Shown here in pieces: positions 1-4,775 of a DNA stretch of 5,231 bases; the first letter of the stretch is position 1, and every line of letters begins with the position of its first letter. The DNA is from Methanosarcinales archaeon (GTDB taxonomy: Archaea; Halobacteriota; Syntropharchaeia; Alkanophagales; Methanospirareceae). The DNA is taken from assembly GCA_030665925.1 (NCBI GenBank), contig DAOUYX010000118.1, forward strand, positions 1 through 5,231, read 5' to 3'. The notes beneath the pieces were generated by a model. It was not told the DNA's origin. It did no database searches and saw only the letters and a program-made list of their open reading frames with translations. The translations under genes were made by a program, and so were the position numbers.

Positions 1-348
1 TATGATGTGCACGAACATGCGGTGTATCATAAGTTCTACGAGAGAAAAACGCACGAAGAAGTTGCAGATTTCCTCATATTTTTAAAAAAGAGCATAAACA
101 TTATCGATTGTACGCTACACTCGACTGTTGGTCAGCCCATATAACTAATAAACTGGCAGAAAAACTGAAAGGATATGCAATCTCCCTTGTATTTTTGCCT
201 ACTAATGCATCGTGGATGAATGATGTGGAAAGAGTCTTCGCAGATGTGGAAAAAAAACGTGTTGGCAAACTCAAATGAGCTTGATAGCGAACATCTCCAA
301 AATAGAATCGCTAATTATCTTCACGCTGAATACCCTAAGAAAATATAA
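1..348 (+). pseudogene. IS630/Tc1-mariner-type DD34E transposase, 3' part, frame-disrupted
   Basis: Three reading-frame pieces join into one transposase C-terminus. Frame 1 from base 1 reads YDVHEHAVYHKFYERKTHEE and ends FLIFLKK near base 90, with a stop at 142-144. Frame 3 then carries YATLDCWSAH from 111 and LPTNASWMNDVERVF, ending in TGA at 276-278. Frame 1 resumes after the A-run at 250-257 and reads NVLANSNELDSEHL to TAA at 346-348. The Asp of LDCWSAH and the Glu of NDVERVF are separated by 34 residues, which is the DD34E spacing of IS630/Tc1-mariner catalytic domains. The first catalytic Asp and the N-terminus would lie left of the window. The gene converges on pcm, 112 bp away. Both frame changes sit at homopolymer A-runs, so decay, programmed frameshifting or sequencing error are all possible. 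I could not identify a terminal inverted repeat. Confidence 0.8.
84..90 (+). other. Candidate -1 slippery heptamer in the transposase
   Basis: In the frame of the upstream piece the bases read A AAA AAG, the classical -1 slippery heptamer of IS elements and dnaX, and it overlaps T TTA AAA at 81-87. A -1 slip here leads directly into the frame that encodes KHYRLYATLDCWSAH. Loss of one A from the run would produce the same arrangement, so function is not established. Confidence 0.35.
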
Positions 349-393
349 CACGATATTTACGGCGAGTTCTATTTAACCGTGTTGATTTTTATC

Positions 394-423
394 ATCTGTG
401 TCAATCTGCGTTAATCTGTGTCT
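394..423 (+). repeat. Three tandem copies of a 10-bp ATCTGTGT-type unit
   Basis: The units are ATCTGTGTCA, ATCTGCGTTA and ATCTGTGTCT, lying end to end in the 112-bp spacer between the transposase remnant and the 3' end of pcm. The motif resembles ATCTGTG-rich intergenic sequences that I recall as common in environmental prokaryotic genomes. Its function is unknown to me, and whether it recurs elsewhere in this genome cannot be seen here. Confidence 0.6.
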
Positions 424-460
424 ATAATTTATTTTCTTGATTTGGATTTTTCACCCCCGG

Positions 461-1114
461 TTATTTCGTCTTGAATCCATATCTCCCTAACAAAGGCACG
501 AAAACGACATCGCATTTCCGTTCCCGCTCAACTCCGTTTTTCTTCTCCACTAAATACAATGCTTGCCGGTATTTCCCGATGGGTATAGCCATCTTTCCAC
601 CGGTTTTCAACTGCTCAAGTAACGGCGGCGGCACATCGGGAGCGGCACAGGTCACACTTATCTTGTCGTACGGCGCATGTTCAGGCAGTCCAAGGGTTCC
701 GTCGCCGAGTATCGCCGTCACGTTCTTATATCCTGCACGCTGCAAGTTCTCCTTCGAGAACTCAACCAGCCACTGTATCCTTTCTACGGAATAGATATGC
801 CCCTCATCACCTATCATCTCAGCAATAACCGCAGCATGGTACCCGGAACCCGCGCCAATTTCAAGCACTTTTTCTCCTTTCTTAAGCTCTAAGTAATCGC
901 ACATCATCGCAACCATGTGTGGTGCGCTTATCGTCTGTCCTTCTCCAATGGGCAACGGATAATCGGCGTATGCCTGGTCACCGAAATGAGGAGGTACAAA
1001 AAGGTGCCTTTTGACACGCATCATTACCGTTAAAACTCCTTCACTGACACCTTGTCTCCTGAGATGTTCAACCAGTCTCTTCCTCCCTTCCCTGTATTTA
1101 CTCTCCTCTTCCAT
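461..1114 (-). CDS. pcm: Protein-L-isoaspartate O-methyltransferase
   Basis: This cytosolic repair enzyme uses S-adenosylmethionine to methylate isoaspartyl residues formed by protein ageing, which allows them to return to normal aspartate. The 217-residue product has the usual family length. The family signature GEGQTISAPHMVA is at residues 57-69, with Ser63 as the conserved active-site serine. SAM motif I, VLEIGAGSGYHAAVIAE, is at 83-99, followed by the acidic strand-end YSVER at 108-112. The sequences GDGTLGLPEHAPYDKI and LKTGGKMAIPIGKY then follow, and the C-terminus GRYGFKTK is typical of archaeal members. The ATG is the first in frame. The bases just upstream (ATCGAAAG) give no convincing Shine-Dalgarno sequence. 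It lies 82 bp downstream of the KH gene on the same strand, so it is either the last gene of that operon or has its own weak promoter in the gap. Confidence 0.96.
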   Translation of the reverse strand: MEEESKYREGRKRLVEHLRRQGVSEGVLTVMMRVKRHLFVPPHFGDQAYADYPLPIGEGQTISAPHMVAMMCDYLELKKGEKVLEIGAGSGYHAAVIAEMIGDEGHIYSVERIQWLVEFSKENLQRAGYKNVTAILGDGTLGLPEHAPYDKISVTCAAPDVPPPLLEQLKTGGKMAIPIGKYRQALYLVEKKNGVERERKCDVVFVPLLGRYGFKTK

Positions 1115-1161
1115 CTTTCGATTGAGTAGTTAAGTTAAGTCAAGAATTAAAATGATAATTG

Positions 1162-1174
1162 CGATTTATTAAGC
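1162..1174 (-). promoter_or_regulatory. Weak box A candidate upstream of pcm
   Basis: On the minus strand the 82-bp gap between the KH and pcm genes contains GCTTAATAAATC. This resembles an archaeal TATA element about 50 bp upstream of the pcm ATG, which would give a leader of roughly 25 nt. The match is modest, and read-through from the KH gene is equally possible. Confidence 0.25.
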
Positions 1175-1196
1175 TATACGAGTAATTCGCAGAGCT

Positions 1197-1733
1197 TTAC
1201 CATCCTGCCTGTTCTTCATCCGCTCTACGCTTACGCTCCAAGAAGCTGTACACCGAGCTATGAGGCGATCCATGTATCAGCATCGCTATTGCTTCGTGCG
1301 CGGTTCTTACTTCGTGCGCATATCCAATCAAGCTTATGGTCTTCCCGTAAACCGAGATTTTAACGTCCGCCAGATTCTCGATCGTCCACCGCGTTTTCCC
1401 ATTTCGCCCTATTACACGCCCTTTCACCCGGTTCAGGGTCTTCGGAGAGAGGTGAGAAAGTGAAATAACCTCAAAGAGTAGGAAATCGTCATCGAGCAGT
1501 TTAAAAGCGTTTTCTGGAGAAAACCCCCTACCAATCGCCTTTACCACCTCCGCCACTCGAAGTGTTTTTACGGGGTCTCCGCCCTCTATGCCTTCTATAT
1601 GCACTTCTCCTTCGGTACTATCTACGGTTATCGTGCTATCCGATTTTTTCTCTATATCGCCTTTTACGAATCCGTTATGACCGATGAGTACACCTATTCT
1701 ATCCTGAGGAATCTTAACATGCTGGGTCATCAT
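1197..1733 (-). CDS. pno1: Archaeal Dim2/Pno1 (Krr1-like) double KH-domain rRNA-binding protein
   Basis: This is a 178-residue protein with two KH domains. KH1 has GVLIGHNGFVKGDIEKKS with its GxxG loop (GHNG) at residues 18-21. KH2 has GRVIGRNGKTRWTIE with GRNG at 109-112. The C-terminus carries HGSPHSSVYSFLERKRR, a signature of the Krr1/Pno1/Dim2 family. Known relatives bind near the 3' end of small-subunit rRNA. The Pyrococcus homologue is reported to form a complex with aIF2-alpha and the 16S 3' end, so a role in 30S maturation or initiation is expected. The first ATG is preferred because TAAGGAG lies 10 nt upstream of it; a second Met follows immediately. The neighbours RIO1 and aIF1A act on the same particle. 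A box A candidate in the 123-bp upstream gap suggests it can be transcribed separately from RIO1. Confidence 0.92.
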   Translation of the reverse strand: MMTQHVKIPQDRIGVLIGHNGFVKGDIEKKSDSTITVDSTEGEVHIEGIEGGDPVKTLRVAEVVKAIGRGFSPENAFKLLDDDFLLFEVISLSHLSPKTLNRVKGRVIGRNGKTRWTIENLADVKISVYGKTISLIGYAHEVRTAHEAIAMLIHGSPHSSVYSFLERKRRADEEQAGW

Positions 1734-1743
1734 TTGTTTATCG

Positions 1744-1750
1744 CTCCTTA
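1744..1750 (-). promoter_or_regulatory. Shine-Dalgarno sequence of the KH gene
   Basis: TAAGGAG on the minus strand, 10 nt before the ATG at 1733. It supports the first of the two adjacent Met codons as the start. Confidence 0.7.
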
Positions 1751-1797
1751 ATTCTGATTGCAGAGGTTACACGTATTAATCATTTTACCATTCTTTG

Positions 1798-1810
1798 TAT
1801 TTTAAACTTT
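1798..1810 (-). promoter_or_regulatory. Box A/BRE promoter candidate for KH and pcm
   Basis: The minus strand reads AAAGTTTAAAATA, close to the archaeal BRE plus TATA pattern. It lies about 70 bp upstream of the KH start, which predicts transcription starting near 1778 and a leader of about 45 nt that contains the Shine-Dalgarno sequence. Confidence 0.45.
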
Positions 1811-1856
1811 GCTTTGCGACTTTTGTTAATCCATCACGGTTGGCTTTGTAGCTCTC

Positions 1857-2690
1857 TTAGCCCTTCACCATGCGCATTATTTCAGCTTCTGAATGATTGA
1901 GACCCAGCTTGTTGAAGTAGGTAACGATGTTCCTCACGTCCCGCCGGAGAAACGCATCGGCATGAGGATGGTTTAAAAGCAGAGCTTGCCCCATATCTAT
2001 TATTATCGGCTCTATTTCAATTTCTGCACCTTCACATTCTCGCTCTGCGTAGCCTTTCATCACGATATTGAACTCACTGAGATCTGCGTGCACCATTTTT
2101 CCCTTCTCATACAGAGTTTTTACAGATGAAATGATACGCAGGAAGAGTTCTTCGAGTTTAAAATCTTCAGTGAGAATGTCTGCGGGAATGTCTCTCAATC
2201 GCGGTGCTGCAATCCCGTCTTTTCCTATAAACTCCATTATCAACACGTTTTTATCGCAGACGAGCGGCTTGGGAACCCGAACACCGGCGTCAAAAGCCCG
2301 TTTGAGATTCTTGTACTCCTTACGCGCCCATGCAAATATAATGTTTCGGTGATCTTTCTTTATGTTTTTAAACCGCGGATCGCCGATAATATAGTCAAGC
2401 ATGGCGGTGAAGTTGGCGGTGTCTATTTTATACATCTTTATCGCCAGCTCCTCCTCTTCCGCGCCTAACGCATGGAATATGACAGACTCCTTGCCACTGC
2501 TTATAGGGCCCCCTAACGCCGTTATTATCCCTTTATTTGAGAACTTATACAGCGTTTCTAACGTGGGGATGTCGAAGACGTATTGCTCTGTTTTGCGATC
2601 ACGGAAATCCTTCTTCCTGCGTTTGCCTTTGGGTAATTGCCGGTCGCTCACCCACTTCCCTATTTCAAATAGCCCTTCTTTCTCAGCCAT
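1857..2690 (-). CDS. rio1: RIO1-type atypical serine/threonine protein kinase/ATPase
   Basis: RIO1 kinases act in late maturation of the small ribosomal subunit. The 277-residue product has an N-terminal region with a basic patch (KGKRRKKDFRDRK, 21-33) and an ATP loop GGPISSGKESVIF at 60-72. The nucleotide-binding Lys85 lies in AIKMYK, and IMEFIG at 151-156 forms the hinge. The catalytic loop MVHADLSEFN carries Asp203 and Asn208. The metal-binding segment IIIDMGQAL carries Asp232, and FLRRDVRNI follows. IDMGQ and RDVRNI match archaeal RIO1 as I remember it. About 15 extra acidic residues sit between catalytic loop and IDMG. The ATG overlaps the end of the aIF1A gene by 31 bp and has no clear Shine-Dalgarno sequence. 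An in-frame GTG (Val14, 2649-2651), preceded by GGGAAGTGG just after the aIF1A stop, is a credible alternative start giving 264 residues. Translational coupling with aIF1A is likely. Confidence 0.95.
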   Translation of the reverse strand: MAEKEGLFEIGKWVSDRQLPKGKRRKKDFRDRKTEQYVFDIPTLETLYKFSNKGIITALGGPISSGKESVIFHALGAEEEELAIKMYKIDTANFTAMLDYIIGDPRFKNIKKDHRNIIFAWARKEYKNLKRAFDAGVRVPKPLVCDKNVLIMEFIGKDGIAAPRLRDIPADILTEDFKLEELFLRIISSVKTLYEKGKMVHADLSEFNIVMKGYAERECEGAEIEIEPIIIDMGQALLLNHPHADAFLRRDVRNIVTYFNKLGLNHSEAEIMRMVKG

Positions 2691-2959
2691 TCTACTTGTG
2701 GTCGCTTATATCGGTAGATAACATCGCCCTTACCATCCTGAAAGTCCCAGGGGACGACTATTACCACGTCACCAACGGCAACCCATTGCCTCCGCTTTAA
2801 TCTACCAGGGATCCGTCCCATTCGTTCAACCCCGTCCAAGCACTGCACGATTACTCTTCGCCCGCCTAACATCTTATCGACAATTCCCAGCACTTCGCGC
2901 TTCCTTTTCTGTGGAATGCGCACGCGTATTACTTCTTCCGGTTCTCCTGGTTTATTCAA
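2660..2959 (-). CDS. eif1A: Translation initiation factor aIF1A (eIF1A/IF1 family)
   Basis: aIF1A is an OB-fold protein that binds the A site of the small subunit and helps select the start codon. The 99-residue product shows the archaeal pattern throughout: VIRVRIPQKRKREVLGIVDK, then MLGGRRVIVQCLDG, then RMGRIPGRLKRRQWVAVGD, then VVIVVPWDFQ, and RPQVEWLRKKGYL at the C-terminus. The start is TTG at 2957-2959. It is supported by GAGGAG six nucleotides upstream; the open frame continues only about ten codons further to a TAA and contains no ATG or GTG. It is the first gene of a minus-strand operon, overlapping RIO1 by 31 bp if RIO1 uses its ATG. Transcription probably starts from the shared divergent promoter region around 3031-3054, giving a leader of about 50 nt. 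Confidence 0.96.
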   Translation of the reverse strand: MNKPGEPEEVIRVRIPQKRKREVLGIVDKMLGGRRVIVQCLDGVERMGRIPGRLKRRQWVAVGDVVIVVPWDFQDGKGDVIYRYKRPQVEWLRKKGYLK

Positions 2960-2965
2960 CTTTTT

Positions 2966-2971
2966 CTCCTC
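2966..2971 (-). promoter_or_regulatory. Shine-Dalgarno sequence defining the TTG start of aIF1A
   Basis: GAGGAG on the minus strand, with a 6-nt spacer (AAAAAG) to TTG. It decides in favour of this non-ATG start. Confidence 0.75.
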
Positions 2972-3030
2972 TTCAACGACTTTTCCTAATTATTATACAT
3001 TTCCTCTGGTTTTTACCACTCCAACCTTGC

Positions 3031-3054
3031 GAAATATTTAAATGGAATATAAGC
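3031..3054. promoter_or_regulatory. Divergent box A promoter region between aIF1A and the GTPase operon
   Basis: The bases GAAATATTTAAATGGAATAT contain two overlapping palindromes, AAATATTT (3032-3039) and ATTTAAAT (3036-3043), so they can be read as a TATA element on either strand. On the minus strand CTTATATTCC directly precedes it. The position would give an aIF1A leader of about 50 nt and a GTPase leader of about 70 nt. A further AT-rich candidate for the plus operon lies near 3079-3090. The rest of the 176-bp gap shows nothing gene-like to me. Confidence 0.5.
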
Positions 3055-3135
3055 GTTATGAAGAACAAAGGGATATAGTAATATTAAGTTTACGCGTATC
3101 TTCGAGTAAAAAGTATTATGGTATAGAAAAGAAGG

Positions 3136-3882
3136 ATGGAAGAAGGGATGAAGTTGAAGAGGTGGAGGAAAGGCATTTTATCACGGCTGTTAAGAGTTTT
3201 GTTTTTCAGGAAGGCAACGGCGAAGATCGGCATTTACGGGCCGCCGAATGCGGGGAAGACGACGTTGGCAAATAGAATAATCCATACGTTTGTGGATGAG
3301 AACGAGGATATCGGAGTTCCCACGGAGGTTCCCCACGAGACACGACGCGCAGTCCGGAGGAAGGGAATACTTATAGACTTGAAATCGAAGTCCGTGCAGA
3401 ACCCTTATCTTAACACGACCACGAACCCCGACTCAACAGCAACATCAACTTCGGTGCAGAAGCCACGAGAAGGGAAAGCGAAATTGAAGCTTGATATCGT
3501 TGATACGCCGGGATTAGCGACGAAGATAGATTTTCACGATTTTATGGCTTTCGGGTTGGAAGAGCAGGAAGCGAAAAAGCGTGCGAAAGAGGCGACCGAA
3601 GGTGTTATAGAGGCGATAAAATGGCTTGACGATATTGACGGCGTTCTGCTCCTGATGGATGCGACCGAGGACCCGTATACGCAGACGAACATAGTGATCA
3701 TCGGTAATTTAGAAGCACGTAGCATCCCGATGATTGTCGTGGCGAATAAGATGGACCTCCCGGAGGCAGCGCCGCAGAGGATAGCAGATGCGTTTCCTCA
3801 GCACCCAGTCATACCCATATCGGCATTGAAAGGGGAGAATATGGATGAGTTGTATAAGGAGATGGCGAGGAGGTTCAGGTGA
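3136..3882 (+). CDS. oapA: Era-like GTPase of the archaeal OapA family, with an internal Ser/Thr-rich insert
   Basis: The 248-residue product is a TRAFAC-class GTPase. A basic amphipathic N-terminus (RWRKGILSRLLRVLFFRK) leads into the G1 P-loop GPPNAGKTT at residues 35-43. PHETRR at 66-71 is the probable switch I region, with Thr69 a candidate G2. DIVDTPG at 120-126 is G3, NKMD at 204-207 is G4 and PISALKG at 227-233 is G5. No KH domain follows, unlike bacterial Era. Homologues I recall run from HETRRA almost directly to the G3 strand; here about 30 residues rich in Thr, Ser, Asn and Pro intervene at 84-113. The first ATG is used, but Met5 (3148) is also possible; neither has a well-spaced Shine-Dalgarno sequence. 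It leads an operon with DUF2073 and DUF2072. The trio was named oapABC in Haloferax because it adjoins the main replication origin. Its molecular role is not settled. Confidence 0.92.
   Translation: MEEGMKLKRWRKGILSRLLRVLFFRKATAKIGIYGPPNAGKTTLANRIIHTFVDENEDIGVPTEVPHETRRAVRRKGILIDLKSKSVQNPYLNTTTNPDSTATSTSVQKPREGKAKLKLDIVDTPGLATKIDFHDFMAFGLEEQEAKKRAKEATEGVIEAIKWLDDIDGVLLLMDATEDPYTQTNIVIIGNLEARSIPMIVVANKMDLPEAAPQRIADAFPQHPVIPISALKGENMDELYKEMARRFR
3868..3874 (+). promoter_or_regulatory. Shine-Dalgarno sequence of oapB inside the 3' end of the GTPase gene
   Basis: AGGAGGT lies in the last codons of the GTPase gene, 11 nt before the ATG at 3886. It is the strongest ribosome-binding site of this operon and suggests that oapB is translated as ribosomes finish oapA. 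Confidence 0.6.
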
Positions 3883-3885
3883 ACG

Positions 3886-4218
3886 ATGGAAATAAAGATG
3901 GATCTGATATCTGAGGACAAAATAAATTCGATGAGCTCGATGGAGAAGTTGAGGTTTATACTGGACGGCGTGAAGTCGGGGAATATCGTGATATTAGAGG
4001 GCGGGCTCTCGTCAGAGGAGCAGATGAAACTCATAGAACTCACCATGACCGAAGTGGACGACGATTTCCCGGGGATTGAGATAAGCGGCTATCCGGCAAA
4101 GCGGAGTTTTTTAAATCTGAGGAAAAAGACGCGGCTCACCGTGATAGGGCCCGCGAAGGTGATGCACACGATAAAGCGGGATAAGGATTTGATAAGCGCG
4201 GTCGTTTCGGCGGTCTAA
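3886..4218 (+). CDS. oapB: DUF2073 family protein (OapB)
   Basis: This 110-residue cytosolic protein is of unknown biochemical function. It begins with a charged segment (MEIKMDLISEDKINSMSSME). Next come RFILDGVKSGNIVILEGGLS at 23-42 and the helical SEEQMKLIELTMTEVDDDF at 43-61. The segment FPGIEISGYPAKRS at 61-74 leads to a basic C-terminal part containing KKTRLTVIGPAKVMHTIKRD. The EGGLS...LIELTM...FPGIEI layout and the position between an Era-like GTPase and a Zn-ribbon protein identify it as DUF2073. Relatives are found across Euryarchaeota. It starts 3 bp after the GTPase stop, so the two are almost certainly co-translated. The basic region, predicted from sequence only, could bind nucleic acid. 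No enzyme motif is visible. Confidence 0.88.
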   Translation: MEIKMDLISEDKINSMSSMEKLRFILDGVKSGNIVILEGGLSSEEQMKLIELTMTEVDDDFPGIEISGYPAKRSFLNLRKKTRLTVIGPAKVMHTIKRDKDLISAVVSAV

Positions 4219-4237
4219 TTTTGTAAGATGAAATAAA

Positions 4238-4573
4238 ATGCATAAGTGTTTGAAATGCGGGAAGAAATTTGAAAGGATAACGAAAGAGATGTTGAAAGGC
4301 TGTCCCGAGTGTGGAGGCAAGCTTTTCCTGTATTTGAAGGACGGAGAGGACATAAGCGCAGCGGAGTTGGTGGATCGGATAAAGATAGACGAACGAGAGC
4401 CCGTAGAGGGTGAGAAGATAGAAAGCTTGCGGATTTTGAGTCCCGGCGTCTACGAACTCAATCTGGACAAATTGTTAGAGCGAAAAGAGATCGTAATGAG
4501 GCTGAAGGAGAACGGCACTTACGTCATCCCGTTACCATCGCTGTTTAGAAAGAAGCAGCAGCAGAAACGTTGA
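4238..4573 (+). CDS. oapC: DUF2072 Zn-ribbon protein (OapC)
   Basis: The 111-residue product has an N-terminal zinc ribbon: CLKC (Cys4, Cys7) and CPEC (Cys22, Cys25), giving a CxxC-x14-CxxC pattern. A variable acidic linker follows. A conserved C-terminal block comes next, with ESLRILSPGVYELNLDKLLE, then RKEIVMRLKENGTYVIPLPS, then a short Lys/Gln-rich tail. This layout is that of the DUF2072 family, which travels with DUF2073 and the Era-like GTPase. The zinc ribbon suggests nucleic-acid or protein binding; no catalytic motif is seen. It starts 19 bp after the oapB stop. The spacer has no recognisable Shine-Dalgarno sequence, and an upstream ATG at 4228 reads only two codons before a stop, so translation may depend on coupling. 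The gene is followed by a likely terminator. Confidence 0.9.
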   Translation: MHKCLKCGKKFERITKEMLKGCPECGGKLFLYLKDGEDISAAELVDRIKIDEREPVEGEKIESLRILSPGVYELNLDKLLERKEIVMRLKENGTYVIPLPSLFRKKQQQKR

Positions 4574-4577
4574 TTGT

Positions 4578-4604
4578 GCCGTAGTCGGCTATTTATTTCT
4601 TTAT
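4578..4604 (+). terminator. Hairpin plus T-rich tract after oapC
   Basis: GCCG and CGGC (4578-4581 and 4586-4589) form a 4-bp GC stem around TAGT. TATTTATTTCTTTAT follows. The hairpin is short, but archaeal termination relies mainly on the T-rich tract, and the site lies just after the last gene of the operon. Confidence 0.45.
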
Positions 4605-4682
4605 GACAACTTAAACTCCTGCTCTGCAGCCTCTTTATCGATTTTCTCTGTGATCTCGCGTATTGGTATCTTATCCACGAGG

Positions 4683-4742
4683 CATATAAACTTTTCCCTT
4701 TTGCTCAGTATTTGTAGTGAAAAAAATAGAAAGTTTTTTAAG
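4683..4742 (+). promoter_or_regulatory. Promoter region of the FMN-binding protein gene
   Basis: Two box A candidates are visible. CATATAAAC (4683-4691) would give a leader of about 60 nt. GAAAGTTTTTTAAG (4729-4742) would place the transcript start about 10 nt before the ATG. The first one also reads as AAAAGTTTATATG on the minus strand. The rest of the 202-bp gap from 4574 holds the terminator and no gene I can support. Confidence 0.4.
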
Positions 4743-4775
4743 GTGTTAAGATCAAGCTTAGAAGTGGTGCTCAAA

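Noticed and set aside
349..393. Terminal inverted repeat of the IS element downstream of the transposase stop
   Set aside because: The other end of the element is outside the window, so no inverted repeat or TA target duplication can be demonstrated.
2068..2800. Plus-strand open frames opposite RIO1 and aIF1A
   Set aside because: They are antisense shadows of strongly conserved genes, with Ser/Leu/Arg-rich composition and no motifs.
3007..3018. Small palindrome TGGT-TTTT-ACCA in the divergent region
   Set aside because: A 4-bp stem is expected by chance in AT-rich DNA. Its place near the predicted aIF1A transcript start is suggestive but not enough to call an operator.
2960..3135. Search for origin recognition boxes or a replication origin in the divergent gap
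   Set aside because: No repeated, inverted ORB-like G-rich elements were found; the AT-rich stretch is explained by promoter elements.
3042..3275. Plus-strand open frame starting MEYKRYEEQRD and overlapping the GTPase start
   Set aside because: It covers the promoter and leader, then runs out of frame through the GTPase P-loop region, and its charged composition comes from the overlapping gene. No family resemblance is visible.
4650..4775. 42-residue N-terminal extension of the FMN-binding protein
   Set aside because: The extension translates box A sequences and low-complexity DNA. The fold's homology and a suitably spaced GGTG both point to the ATG at 4776.
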